This document shows, one piece after another, positions 13,418-25,370 of a stretch of 60,000 bases of DNA. Each line of letters begins with the position of its first letter. The first letter of the stretch is position 1. The stretch spans positions 10,142,062-10,202,061 of the forward strand of contig OU612074.1 of NCBI GenBank assembly GCA_914767715.1, read 5' to 3'. Under the pieces are notes generated by a model that did no database searches, was not told where the DNA came from, and saw only the letters and a program-made list of their open reading frames with translations. The position numbers and the translations under genes were made by a program. Origin of the DNA: Membranipora membranacea. Taxonomy: Eukaryota > Bryozoa > Gymnolaemata > Cheilostomatida > Membraniporidae.

Positions 13418-14105
13418 ATGAACAAAGTTATTCTTATCACTCTCCTTTTCGCCATCCTCGGTGCAAGTAAGTAATAAAGCGTTTTATAGAACACACCTCA
13501 ATTTGAATTATTCTAAGAATATTTGAAAAGAACTCAGTAGCAGCGTTTGATGACTGGTTTTTTTTCAGGTTGAGAAGCTTAGTTAATAAAATAGAGTTAG
13601 GTAGTTAGACAATATAGACAGTATGAATTGAATCTGTGTTTAACAAAAATCTGCGTAATATTTATACTGGCAGTTCAAAATTATACCTTTTCGTGTGCTA
13701 GGCGCAGTACATGGTGGAAAGAAGAAAACAGTAAACATTGTAGCATATGGCGGAGGGAGACCAACATCTCAGCTGGATAGCCCAGATGGTCATAGAAACA
13801 AGAGAACTCTGAGGTTTAATCCGGCACTGAGTTATAGAAACAAGAGAGCAATAAAACCGATGCCGAATATGATTCTGCCGCTGGGTTATAAGAGCAATCA
13901 GCCACTGGGCTACAGAAACAAGAGAGGAACAGAAGGAGCAACATTAGCATCCAATCAGGAGCAACCAGATGGTCATAAAAACAAGAGAGCAATAAAACAA
14001 CTCAATCTGAGGTTTAAGCCACTAGGTTTTAGAAACAAGAGAGCATCAGTCCTCAGTTCACTGGAGGCCTGTAAGAAATCTAAGTTTTGTGCTGTACTGT
14101 CTTAA
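13418..14105 (+). CDS. Secreted multi-peptide precursor with repeated [RK]NKR processing sites
   Basis: Two coding exons, 13418-13466 and 13702-14105 (phase 1 intron, GTAAGT donor), encode 150 residues. Residues 1-17 are a clear signal peptide (MNKVILITLLFAILGA). The rest is hydrophilic and holds five dibasic sites at 48-51, 62-65, 88-91, 109-112 and 127-130. Four read RNKR, matching the furin-type R-x-K-R consensus; one reads KNKR. Each follows a similar core: PDGH, ALSY, PLGY, PDGH, PLGF. A sixth relic, LGYKSN (77-82), lacks the KR. Predicted peptides run 52-61, 66-87, 92-108, 113-126 and 131-150; the last has two Cys, at 140 and 146. The architecture is that of a neuropeptide, hormone or other processed secreted-peptide precursor. 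I recognise no named family, and the peptides lack the C-terminal Gly needed for amidation. Confidence 0.85.
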
Positions 14106-14195
14106 TAGAAAATAATCTGTCTAACATGTTAAGAGTGTTAAAGACATCATAGCTTTTCATTCCATGTTAACCACCAGTTTTAATTTATTGACTAT

Positions 14196-14201
14196 AATAA
14201 A
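14196..14201 (+). terminator. Polyadenylation signal of the [RK]NKR precursor gene
   Basis: AATAAA 91 bases after the TAA stop, giving a short 3'UTR. Confidence 0.65.
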
Positions 14202-16016
14202 TCTCGTCAGTTCATTAAAAGTATTGGCTGAATTTAGTGATTATCTCCTCCTGACCAAACTTTTAACTTCACTCTAGGGAAGTGTATTTATCATAGGTGA
14301 ATTAGACCCACATGTAATTATGCATTATACCAATATAAACCCAATGAGCAACAATAATATTTAAAAAAATATTATTTCTCAAAGATATCTACAAAAAACA
14401 GCCTTTACTAACAAGGTAATGTATCGCAAACCTACTTCCAATAGTCCGATTTCTTCCAAATTTTTTTTGGTCGGTTGGAATAGGGCTGTCCAAAAATGAC
14501 CATTTTTGCATCATTGTAAATTGCATACAAGCAAAATGTAACATGTATATCTATTTTTTAAAAGTATGGCTGATGTATACTAACGATTGCGCAATACGCC
14601 AGAGACCTTAGCCTTTGATATACTCTCTTTGTCTAAACAAAGCCCCATCTATAACGTGCGTTCAATTCAATCAATGTATGAGGCACAATAATCCTTTGTC
14701 CCAAATGCCACAAGTACAATAATAATCCACTACAGGTTTGCCTAATACTGTTAACAATCTTTGCTGTTAATACCAAAGATTATAAATTGTTAATACTACA
14801 TCTTACAAAATATTCTGATTATAAAATAAATGATTGATGGTGCTGATTCGAATCGAGTAATTTAGCCGAAAATCTCATCATTCAACATCAAATGTGGAAA
14901 TGAATCATGGGCACAATTGGTCTTGTTTGGTTTCCCATCTTATATCAATGTTTAATCTCAACAAGATTTTTTATTCATGTGTAGTCAAGTTGTAATTTCC
15001 ATGTATATATAGGTTAGCTCACCTTTGTCAAACAACAGATTGTCGGGAAAATGCATGAGTTTTATACTATTCAATTGACTTGCTCCACGACCAGTAGAGC
15101 CTCCCTGAGCCAAGCATAGCAAGCCAGTGATACCATGACGTGAATGGTAATTAATATTATTATAATCTCATATGACACATGACTCCACAATATACTAACT
15201 CTGTCAGTCCGAAAATACTTTCCTTGTACTTTTGTGATGGCTTATTTAGTCAAACGGCAATGCATCTTCAAATTTAGAAATTGTGGCTAAAATAGATTAT
15301 ATTTTAGTTGCTTTGATTATTTATTAATGCAGAAAGCGTGCGAAGAAGAATGAAATTGATTTAAGAGTTGGTGGTATACGCTAAGAGTGTCAGTCGCTAA
15401 GCATGCATGTATTGGAGGTCATGGGTTTGGTTAGTCCCCAGGGCTTGACAATAGGCAGGCATGGGTAACTCTTGGATTACAGATTTCTGCAAGAAACTGA
15501 TCTATGAATACTGAATTGCAATATATCTATTATGATAAAGGGAAGGTTACTAAAATATGTGCATGTCTTAGTACTGAGCATAGGGATTCATAAGTTAAAA
15601 TTGAGATAGGAGCTGGACAATGTTTAACACAGCATAATTTATTTTTCCAGCAATTTCAATTGTAAGCAGAGGCTGTACACACAGCATTCTTCACATATTC
15701 TCAGGGTTATCATGTGCTGCTTTTCATAATGATGTGTAATTGTGTGGCCAATTAAAATTGTTTTAAAAACAGTCGCTTGAGCTATTGTTTGGTGACAAGA
15801 TTAAGTGGACATAATCTCATAATTGTGTTGGTTTGCGTTGTCGCAATGTCTCTCTGTTTAGTCCTACAATCAAATGATTTGCTATGTAGAGCTCTCATAT
15901 TTACAGGTAGGCATACCAGGAGTCGTTGCTGACATTAGGCTTACAAAACAATGGCTAATAATTTAGGCTAGCGCAATATAATTTTGAATATCATCATGGG
16001 CTAAGACCCCTGTAAC
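14202..16016. other. Gene-free interval
   Basis: No coding exons seen. A weak tRNA-like stretch with a B-box-like GGTTTGGTTAGTCCC lies near 15370-15440 and may be SINE debris. The rest is AT-rich. Confidence 0.55.
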
Positions 16017-16272
16017 TAGTGCTGTCACGATACGATTCATATCGGGAATACCTAATCGATCGCACCTCATTATCGCGATTTAATAAGGTGACAGCTGAAG
16101 TCGATTGCACAGCGGTAAATTCATTGTCACGGTGACTATGGTCGAAAATCGAAATTGGGACAAGGGTTGGTTGAAAGGGAAGGTGTAAATTCGAAAAATC
16201 GAAATCGGGAAAATCGATGCCACAATCAGAATCGAGGCAGTCCTAGCCAAATACAAAATCGTGACAGCGCTA
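16017..16272. mobile_element. hAT-like MITE, 256 bp
   Basis: Terminal inverted repeats begin TAGTGCTGTCACGAT and end ATCGTGACAGCGCTA. They are flanked by CCTGTAAC (16009-16016) and CCTGTAAG (16273-16280), an 8 bp target duplication with one mismatch, as hAT transposases make. The interior is rich in ATCGAAATCG-type motifs and has no transposase. An open frame across it on the minus strand is chance. Confidence 0.75.
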
Positions 16273-16280
16273 CCTGTAAG

Positions 16281-17810
16281 TCCTTGCTCTCTGTATGGCA
16301 TCACAGCCCTCAACACAGTGAACAATAATATCCTCATGACAGGTAGGTACCATAGTAAATAACTTTCATACTGTGATTTATCTGGATACCCAACTAACCA
16401 TATTGACTTCAAGCTGTTGATGGCATATGGCCAAGGAGCTATTGGTGACTGCATTTGGGAATATTCTAGCTCAAATTAAGCTGCAAAATGAAATCCCTCT
16501 CATGCCTTCTCTGGTGTCTACCTGATCATAATCGTATATTTTATATCTGATATAATATGCCTCTATAATATCAATACTACTACTATTAGGGCTTCTTTGA
16601 GGGAAGGATTTGGGATTTGAATGTGACACTTATTTTTGCTCAAATCAGAAGCACTGCCCAATCAACTCTTAAACATTTTGCTTGTAAGACAGTAATTTAT
16701 TTTTATAACAACCCTGATAAACTTCACTAATTCTTAATTGACATTGTTTCCTCGATTAATCCTTGTTTGAAATGTAATAGTGTCAGGCCTTCTTGTGTAT
16801 TTCGTAGGATTAAAATATTTTATAATTGTTTGATGGGTATCCCTGGCCCTAACTTTGTTCATATCACTGGTTAAGATGGGTTGATTCAAGTACCAGTAGA
16901 TGAATTATGCGACCTCATTTAATCCAACCGCTCAAAAACTATTACCCAGTCCAGCAAAAATTAAAAGCGGTAGTATTGAATTTGGATAGGAAATTGTAAA
17001 TCAAATATCTATCGCTATCTATTCTATTATTATCTTGCAAGGGTTAATGGAGAGTTTTTAACGACATTAACACAATTGATTGTTCTGCTTGGTGCTTTGA
17101 GTTTGAAATAATACCTGTATACAGGAAGATCATGTATGCTGATAAAATTTCTAATGTTTGGAGACATTCAATTTTTGATCCTAGATTCTTCTTCTGTAAA
17201 AAATTCTCTATGTTTAGCCGGATACAAGGACGGGATATGAGAAATTGGGCAAAGTGGGATAACTTTTAGTTCATTATAAGAACAAAATTGTATGAAAATG
17301 AGAAGATAACTCTACAGCAACTTGGAGCCAAAATACTTTTAATGAACTGAGTCGCAGCAAACAGAAATTAATTTCACATAGCAGCCTATTAATTACACTC
17401 TAAAACTTCTGACTGAATTAATTTTTCATAGCAGTATTACTGTGTAAGCACAGATTTGAGGATGGTAAAATTTCAATATTGGGCGACCAATAAATGAATG
17501 AAGAAATACAAATTTGATTGACAGAAATGTAAAGTTGGCCATTTAAATGATACCAGACGATTGCTTAGACCTTTGATCGGCTGTGAAATGGTCCCAAATG
17601 CCTTCAACTTTATTTTCTAATTAAGCCTGACTGTTTCATACTGGGCTTTAATATTGTCATTACCTGACAAGTCATATTATTAACATTAACAAAACCAATA
17701 CTTATAGTTGATATGATAGTAACATGAAAAGCTGTCTTCACGGTGATATAAAACACACCTTAACTGGAGTCATGTCCCCTTTCCCTACACAATGAGCGTA
17801 AATACAAATG
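16281..17810. other. Gene-free interval
   Basis: No gene or clear repeat seen; AT-rich with short poly-A/T runs. Confidence 0.5.
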
Positions 17811-18047
17811 CTGGGCCGTAGTTCTAAAAAATGGTAGAGGAGGCAAAAGTCAGAGGCTTATCCGAAGCATCACCAGGAGGGGTGCTGTAAGCTCCTCCCC
17901 AAGCATTTTAAGGCATATAATTAGCAAATGGAATTCCTAGAGGAGCTGATTCTGACATTTATTACTCAATAAGTGTGTTTTATCCCATTTTATTTAGCTT
18001 TCTAGGGAAGGCAGTGCCTCTCTGCTTCCCCTAGAACTACGGGCCTG
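17811..18047. mobile_element. MITE of the GGGCCGTAGTTC family, copy 1
   Basis: Starts CTGGGCCGTAGTTCT and ends AGAACTACGGGCCTG; the subterminal GGGGAGGC / GCCTCCCC blocks also pair. No target duplication remains. Its right part belongs to the segmental duplication that begins at 17881. Confidence 0.8.
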
Positions 18048-18389
18048 TATCTTACAGATGATTCTCCTCGCCCTTTGCCTTGTAGAGCTGCTGAATCAGA
18101 CAGCTGGCGTTCAGTGAGTTTAATTGGCTAAAGTATTAACAATACCCTAACATCGTAAATATTTATTTATTTATTTATTGAGGTTTTCTAAAAGTTTATA
18201 ATTAAAGCAAATTAAAAATAACTTGTTGACCTCACACACCTCAACATAGTTAAAAAAAAATTACTTGAATAAAAGGATATAAGTGGTAGGGTGTTACATA
18301 CTATATATATATATGTACTTTATATATAATATATTCTAAATATCATATGAACAAAGCGTTATGTGGTATCATGTTCATTTGTCATTAGA

Positions 18390-18640
18390 ATCAGACAACA
18401 CTACACCAAAGATATGGTGCTGAGTGGGCAATTCAATGTAGTCCGGTGGCAGACTTTGCAAAATGTGGGTAGAAATGAAACTTTGTTTATGATTTTCGGT
18501 GGAAAGGGTTTGACAGTTGTTTCCTGTAGGGTTTTTCATGCTGATCGCAATTGTAATATTGTACCTTACACTATGTCGCACAATTGGCGGTTAATTTCCA
18601 AAAATTCTGCCTGCAAATGGGAAAGTGATCAAAAAAAATT
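18390..18640 (+). pseudogene. Coding-like remnant inside the segmental duplication, copy 1
   Basis: A frame holding NETLFMIFGGKGLTVVSC and NIVPYTMSHN aligns with the frame at 46468-46713. A small length change near 18460 (GCAAAATG here, GCAAATG in the partner) shifts the frame upstream. I do not recognise the protein; it could be a dead gene or a chance frame kept by recent duplication. Confidence 0.3.
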
Positions 18641-19835
18641 CAAAATCTGAAAGAGCATGTATGTCATAATGATGTGGCCGACAACAGTTGCAATACCCCC
18701 TTATATCACCTGTATATAACCATCATTAAAGCGAGACTACTTCTTCAATTTTTCTGCAGGTATGCAAACTGGCTCAGAATGTTCAACTAGATCTGACCTT
18801 TTATATCGTAGTTTTGTTTTGTCACCATCGATGATCAGAAATATTTCTGTCAGCGCTAAGCACTCTTTTGATGATACTTCACAGAGTTACTTTTTGCTTT
18901 ACATGCTATATAACCTTATGAAAAGTATTTTAACGAAACTATAATGGAAACTTAAAAATATGTACCATTTGAAAAACGAAACACTCAGAGCATTGAAAAA
19001 TTAAATCTCTGAGGACGTCCAAAGCCAAAATACACCACACTGAGTCAGCACAGAATTATTGATCATATCTACAACACTGAGTAAGTAGTTAGTAAGTAAG
19101 TAAGTAAGTAAATTATGCCAGCGGATGCTACCACTAGTTATGAAACGATTAAACATACGTACAGACTGTAATAAAAGGTTAAAGTAACCATTAAATCAAA
19201 ACACTTTAGAAGGCAATAGTGTACTCATTTAATTAAAATTATAAGCTAAGCTCTATTGCGTCTAACAAGCATGTATTCTAGAATGACCACTTGCCTCTCT
19301 CAATTTACTAACCTATCTGAGTAACAAACTCAGTCTAGGAGTTTTTTATCATGGGGATTATGTTTAGACATATCTGATCTTGTAGTCAGGCAGCAGCCAA
19401 TATTCAACCAAAACATACTGGAAGGAATCTTTCTGCCAGAGACCACCACTCTTATGAGGGTCCATATTAGTATCCAACAAGCCCTCAAGCTGACTGTGAA
19501 CTTTACAGCGAGCCCAGATATTGAAAAAATCAAAGATACCGAGCTAAAATCCTCAGATTAATAATAAATTTACATTGTATACTGTGCCCTAATCACTCAA
19601 ATATGCTAAATTTTATTTTGCATCCAGAGTGAAATTTTGAGCCGACAATACTTTTTGAGCATGACCAAAATTTCCCATTGTTTAGATTTAGTGCCAACCT
19701 CAGTGTCCTAATTAATGTTTGTATATTCACTCTCCTTTTGTTCACATTTCTTATATTTAATTAAAATGTATTTTACATTTATAGAAAAATATATTTAATA
19801 TCACAAGTAAAACTATTAGATCAGTAATGCAGTCA

Positions 19836-19840
<5 letters not shown>

Positions 19841-19867
<27 letters not shown>
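19841..19867. repeat. (TA)n microsatellite
   Basis: Uninterrupted TA dinucleotides inside the segmental duplication. Similar runs sit near 46393-46424 and 48389-48418 in the partner copy. Confidence 0.9.
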
Positions 19868-19870
<3 letters not shown>

Positions 19871-21018
19871 TATTTATATATAAATATATATGTACTATAT
19901 TTCAATGGTATATGTTTTGCACCTGAATTCATTCACGAAATAAATTTTATTAGTAGTGCTTCCTAGACAGGTCTCTGTTACAATAATCTGAATTAGTATA
20001 TACTATTACCACTTCTATAATTATCATTATAATAACGTTCAACATTTTAATTTGACATATCATGGTGATTAAACAATTACACCTTCATTGGAGTTCACAT
20101 TATATAATTGACCAATGAGTGTTCTGAGTTGTATCTTTGTGCTTTTGTGATATTATGTTGCGCTCATTAGAATTTTATATTATTATATATCATATTATAT
20201 AATATATTAGTATTATTATTAGGATATATGAACAGATATTTTCTTTTGCGCTGAGCCTTCCACAAATAAAACAAGTTTTGTTGATTGTAGTTATTTGATC
20301 AAATTATGCTTTAAGCTATTATTGTATTATTAAACATAAATAAAGTTTTTTCTAGCTAAACAAAATAAGCGAATCATTTGTTGAATTATATCACCGCCTG
20401 GTTTGTAACATGACTTTGAGTTACTGCATGAATGACTGGTCTTGTAAGTAGGCGGAAAAATGTTAATAACAAATTTTCTCTTATTCAATTTTTTGGACGA
20501 AAAAATTCATATTTTCACGAGTTTGCTATAGACTCTATATAGTCGAAGAAAAATAATATTTACAGGGACACAGACCTCCAAGAAATGTTATTTAGCATCT
20601 TCGAATGGGGGTTTGTTACATGGAGTATTTATACATTGCAGAGGGGTTTCACATTACTCAAACAAAATATGACAGTATATATATTTACTGTTTAATGTTA
20701 ACTTCTAAGCGGTGGACACTGGATTATTACCACACAGCGACTGGTTCCTGGCATTCCATTGTCAGCTCTGGCTAATAGGTACCCTCATCTCATACCGGTC
20801 TAGTCTGAACACAATATTGAATGGTGCCCTAGAATCTGCCCTGTCTTATTGATTTTAGAATTAGGGGTTGTCCTCTTAGGAATTGAGAGAGGATAACTTC
20901 AACCCTCATGTTTATATTATAGCTTACACCCAGAGCTTTATAAGGCGACGGCTATTACTTTCTTCCACAAAAACTTTTATATATCAGAGTATATATACAA
21001 TCTGAACGTCGTATGATA

Positions 21019-22017
21019 AGGTGTGAATAGACGCATCGTAACATCCACCTCAAATAAACTTTGACTCTATTGAAGCTTAGGATAAATTTTATCTCAAGAA
21101 TTTTGGGTGTACTTTACTTTGAATGTTTGCTTTCTTGTTATCACAATGATAAGAGTTTAAGTGGTTCGAAAAGGTGTGAATAGACGCATCGTAACATCCA
21201 TAGTAACATCCATAGTACAAATACAATGGTGTTCTAATGGTTACTCAAGTGGTGTACTTTACTTTGAATGTTTGCTTTCTTGTTATCACAATGATAAGAG
21301 TTTAAGTGGTTCTAATGGTTCTAAGTCTAATGGTTACTCATGCTTTAAATTTGTATTGGGTGAATTCGATAAGTCACCTCAAATAAACTTTGACTCTATT
21401 GAAGCTTAGGATAAATTTTATCTCAAGAATTTTGGGTGTACTTTACTTTGAATGTTTGCTTTCTTGTTATCACAATGATAAGAGTTTAAGTGGTTCGAAA
21501 AGGTGTGAATAGACGCATCGTAACATCCATCGTAACATCCATAGTACAAATACAATGGTGTTCTAATGGTTACTCAAGCTTTAAATTTGTATTGGGTGAA
21601 TTCGATAAGTCACCTCAAATAAACTTTGACTCTATTGAAGCTTAGGATAAATTTTATCTCAAGAATTTTGGGTGTACTTTACTTTGAATGTTTGCTTTCT
21701 TGTTATCACAATGATAAGAGTTTAAGTGGTTCTAATGGTTCTAAGTCTAATGGTTACTCATGCTTTAAATTTGTATTGGGTGAATTCGATAAGTCACCTC
21801 AAATAAACTTTGACTCTATTGAAGCTTAGGATAAATTTTATCTCAAGAATTTTGGGTGTACTTTACTTTGAATGTTTGCTTTCTTGTTATCACAATGATA
21901 AGAGTTTAAGTGGTTCGAAAAGGTGTACTTTACTTTGAATGTTTGCTTTCTTGTTATCACAATGATAAGAGTTTAAGTGGTTCGAAAAGGTGTGAATAGA
22001 CGCATCGTAACATCCAC
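21019..22017. repeat. Scrambled compound tandem array, about 1 kb
   Basis: A 60 bp block starting GTGTACTTTACTTTG recurs six times with essentially no change: 21107, 21252, 21436, 21672, 21856 and 21923. It is joined in changing order to other blocks: GTGAATAGACGCATCG, CCTCAAATAAACTTTG (ends AATTTTGG), TTCGAAAAGGTGT, and TCTAATGG...GATAAGTCA. The order is not a simple head-to-tail period, so units were rejoined by template switching or repeated unequal exchange. Some unit runs are open and translate to FECLLSCYHNDKSLSGSNGS, ending INFDSIEA, but there is no clear start or splice context. Confidence 0.9.
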
Positions 22018-22100
22018 CGTCGTTGCCTGTAGGTATTGGGACCCGGGTTCGATACTATTTCCATTCTAAGAAAGGAATTCCCACTCAGGTCTGAATTTTG
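22018..22100 (+). mobile_element. SINE fragment
   Basis: GGGTTCGATACTATTTCC resembles a tRNA B box, and the following sequence (ATTTC-ATTCTAAG) recurs near 22577 after a complete SINE head, so this is probably a 5'-truncated copy. Confidence 0.45.
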
Positions 22101-22417
22101 ATCATCATCTTATCTATGTGATTATTAGTGTTTTAACTAATAATCACACATATTGTCTATGCCACATGTCTATGGTTGTGACATACCCCAGGGGAAACAT
22201 CGCTTATTCCCAATGCCGATTGAAGGCAATCACCCTGGAAGTTTGAGAGGCCATAACTTCCTCAATATTTGGATTCTAAAGCTGAAAATCGCTCACATGA
22301 TAGAATAAAATATGGAGAATAAGATGTGATACAAAAGAGCAGCCTCAAACAAAGTCTTTAAGTGTTCTAACTGCATGGCGGGCTATCTAATTAGCGCCAT
22401 CGACCCATTCTTTTTTT

Positions 22418-22600
22418 GGAGATGGTGAGATGGCGCAATCGGTTAGCGCGCTTGCTATTCACTGCCAGGCGATTAGTGTCGCAGGAGTTGTGGGTTCGAG
22501 CCCCACTGGGGGAGCTTTCATTGTTGATTATTCCAGCCCCCAGCACCCTCGGGTGTATACCTCTCCTGTTATGATACTATTTCAATTCTAAGAAAAGAAT
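22418..22600 (+). mobile_element. tRNA-derived SINE
   Basis: A-box-like TGGCGCAATCGGTTAGCGCG near 22431 and B-box GGTTCGAGCCCC near 22494 have tRNA spacing. The head ends GGGGGAGC and runs into a non-tRNA body (CCCCCAGCACC). A related copy on the minus strand at about 28000-28125 shares both the head and this body, which shows a dispersed SINE, not a tRNA gene. Confidence 0.75.
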
Positions 22601-22930
22601 TTAATTATGTGCTAGAAATGAACCATGTTTATCAATATGAAGGACCCTAAAATCTGTGTCACTAAGGCCAACTCTTTATTGCTTTGCTGTTGTGAATGGA
22701 TGATTTACTATCTTCAAACGGTGTTATGTAAATATTGAGGCTGTATAAGATTTGTCACAGTATTCAAGGTTCGATTGTAGGTCTATGGGGGGAGGGGTTG
22801 ATTCTATTGTACTGTACCATGGTGTACTTTAATTTAATTTGAATTAAAGAATATAAATATGAGATTCTTCTTGATTTCTTGCTTACTCAGCCTCAAGATC
22901 CTGCAGCTTCTAATGTAAGAAGGCAGTTTC

Positions 22931-22943
22931 CCCCCCCCCCCCC
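22931..22943. repeat. Poly-C tract
   Basis: Homopolymer C run; length may be unreliable in an assembly. Confidence 0.9.
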
Positions 22944-23060
22944 GCATTGTGTATCTGAGTTATTAAGACGACTAGAAGTATATTAATTTTGACAAATTTG
23001 TACCCACAAGGTTCACAAGAAAAACTAGTACCTAGTAGTTTTAATATTCAGAGGCCCCCC

Positions 23061-23156
23061 TAAATGCCTTAGATATTAGCCACCCCTGGGCTGAGAGTGT
23101 TACACCCCCCCCCCTAAATGCCTTAGATATTAGCCACCCCTGGGCTGGGAGTATTA
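23061..23156. repeat. 54 bp tandem duplication
   Basis: TAAATGCCTTAGATATTAGC...GGGCTG is present at 23061 and again at 23115, separated by a C-rich tract, with two or three differences. Confidence 0.85.
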
Positions 23157-23599
23157 CCTTCATATTGTTTAATATTGGTCACAATGTCAACACAATTACC
23201 ATGTTACCGCTGATACGGCTTATCAGCTGATATTAAAGCCCTATAGCCGCAGATCACTTCAGTCAGTTTCATGTATTTTCGGGCACTCATATGACGCCCT
23301 TAATACCAGTGCTTAATTTGAGAAGGTTACAGGCTATGAGCCGGAGATAAATGGTAAGGAATGCTTGTTCAATATAGGTTAGCTAGAGAAGAACTCCACA
23401 TACACTGTTGGGTCGCCGCCTCTGCTCACGTTGGATTTCTGCTGCTGCTCTCTAAATCACACAGGTAAGATACATTCTTATAAGATAAGATACGATTTTA
23501 TTGAAACTCTCGCAGAAACCATGGGGTCTATAATGGAGCAGTTGTTAAATGAATAAAAGGAAAAAATTCAAAAATGTAGTGTGACACAAAAACTACATT

Positions 23600-23795
23600 A
23601 ATTGACAAAAAGCTGCTGGCATACTTTGCAGTGCAGCAATTGGGTACACATCCCTGTCGATTGTTGTGCAGTGTTCGTGTGGAGCTGTTACGTTTGAATA
23701 TACTGTTTAGACTTAGAGGACGTTTCTCATCCCTAAGAAATATTCTGGTAATAGACAGCGCTCCTATCATGAAGAAGCAGAGATGGTACAGAAAA
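23600..23795 (-). pseudogene. C-terminal tail of a non-LTR retrotransposon ORF2
   Basis: On the minus strand the frame reads RIFLRDEKRPLSLN, then SSTRTLHNNRQGCVPNCCTA and KYASSFL. This has the form of LINE reverse-transcriptase C-termini (HPLxxxxP...RxxRxG...PxxRTxRxxxSF). DNA of the same pattern occurs at 50880-51060. It is 5' truncated, as is usual for LINE insertions. Confidence 0.6.
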
Positions 23796-23800
23796 CTCCC

Positions 23801-23840
23801 TAGTCTGAGCCCCCCAGACTTTTGCCCCTCACCCGACGGC
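23801..23840. repeat. GC-rich 40 bp motif shared with 38214-38252
   Basis: TAGTCTGAGCCCCCCAGACT followed by TTTGCCC and CCCGACGG occurs at both places. The GTCTG/CAGAC ends can form a small stem. Probably one end of an uncharacterised element. Confidence 0.6.
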
Positions 23841-25370
23841 CCACAAACTCTCCTCCTAGCAGTTGGTCGGACGGATAATATCGAGGGCATGTTTTTGGCT
23901 CCTTTCAAGTGTGCCTCTGTTTCGCTTAGTGCCAAACTATTCTGTAGATCGCTGGCAGTCAGGTAGATTTATAACAGCCCTTTTTGAGATCGGTTCTGAA
24001 GGTTTGTATCACCCTCGCTTGGGGTGATGGCATGCAGTCCTACCTTAGCCTTGTCACCCGGCCACTGGTTTTGATGGACGCTTGACAAGGATAGTCCGTC
24101 CTGAGTTCAGATCTATTCACTTTTTTTTAAAATCTCCATTCAATAAATCGACCTGGCTATTTATTTACTCTGAAATGCTGACGCATGTCAGCTTGGATGC
24201 CCCCTAAAAGGTGGTGTAACCATAGAATTGCTGATTCGATATTGGGTGCCTTATTTAATTTAGTATGAATACCATCACAAAGAATTTGGTGTGACGACCT
24301 GTGTTCAATTTTATTAATTAGGGGCTGCTACATGTGAGGTACTGATATTAAATTGCCTCTAAAGGTCAGAGATACACAAGATAATAGTGTAGTTTCGATG
24401 TCAGTGTGGTTTCAATCAGTTTCAGCAATGACATGACATTACAAATCAAGAGTTTTTGTCTGTGGCTTGAGCAGATGTTCACACTCAGGTTTAGCAGTCA
24501 GAATTTGTGTTGATATGGCTTCACAAATTCAATGTGAGGTAGCAATCTCAGGTGTGGAAGTTGATCTCAGGTGTAATGTTTTGTCAGAGTCTTTTCAATC
24601 ATCCACTTTTTAATCTAAAGTTCACCTCAAACTCGTATCTTACCCAGCGGGCAAATAGTTGTCTAAACTGAGTTGGAAAGAGGTTACCGGAAGAGGCTGA
24701 ACACTGTTGCCAATAGTATGCCATATGGACCGGTGGAAGAGGTTGCCAAAAAGGGATTTTTAGCAACCTCTTCAAGAAGTTTAATAGAGGTTTTATATCC
24801 TTCTCAGGGAAGGATATATCAGGGATATTATTAACTGTCTCTATCCAATATTATCCGATATTAAGATTATATCGTTAAATTATTTGTTATATTTATTTAT
24901 TTTATAAAATTACCTAGAAGGCCTGTGGGAGAGGGAGTAAGAGGTACTAGCTGAGTGGGGTCTGTAGTGTGCTTCTGCCTTGCTAAGAGCATTTAGCATT
25001 TGGTATTTAGATACCTAGCAAGAATAATTGATTAATATTTTAACAAATGTATCACTTCCTGACCACCACTTGTTGTGTTGCGTATTAAGTGGTGCCAGAA
25101 GCAATTGATTCAATCAATGGCCACGTCTTATTTGCCTATTTCACATTTCTTGGATGTGATACTGGTTCACAGGAATTATTTGAGGATGCTCATGTCTTAT
25201 TTGATTACTTGGTGTCTGGATGTAAAGCATTCTCAAAAACAAGCACTTCGCTAGGGGAGACAAATGCTACATTGGTCTGCAAATTACATCGACCTCACCG
25301 TGACAACCATTTTTACACTCAGCCTAGACCTCTAGGATTGGTACTGCAGTAAATTTGTACCATCGAAACC

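Larger units (their letters stand above)
17881..21005 (+). repeat. Segmental duplication, copy 1 (partner 45971-48390)
   Basis: Matches 45971-48390 in the same orientation from inside a MITE to just before the tandem array at 21019. The partner lacks most of 19124-19870, which accounts for the length difference. Both copies contain a simple GTAA/AGTA repeat near 19085-19112, AT microsatellites and the block that contains NETxFMIFGGKG. No intact gene is evident. Confidence 0.88.

Noticed and set aside
16080-16454. 124-codon minus-strand frame
   Set aside because: It spans a hAT-like MITE and its flank with no conserved motif or splice context; chance.
22421-22514. tRNA gene
   Set aside because: A and B boxes are present, but the head runs into a repeated non-tRNA body, a diverged copy exists on the other strand near 28.0 kb, and I could not close a cloverleaf with a clear anticodon arm.
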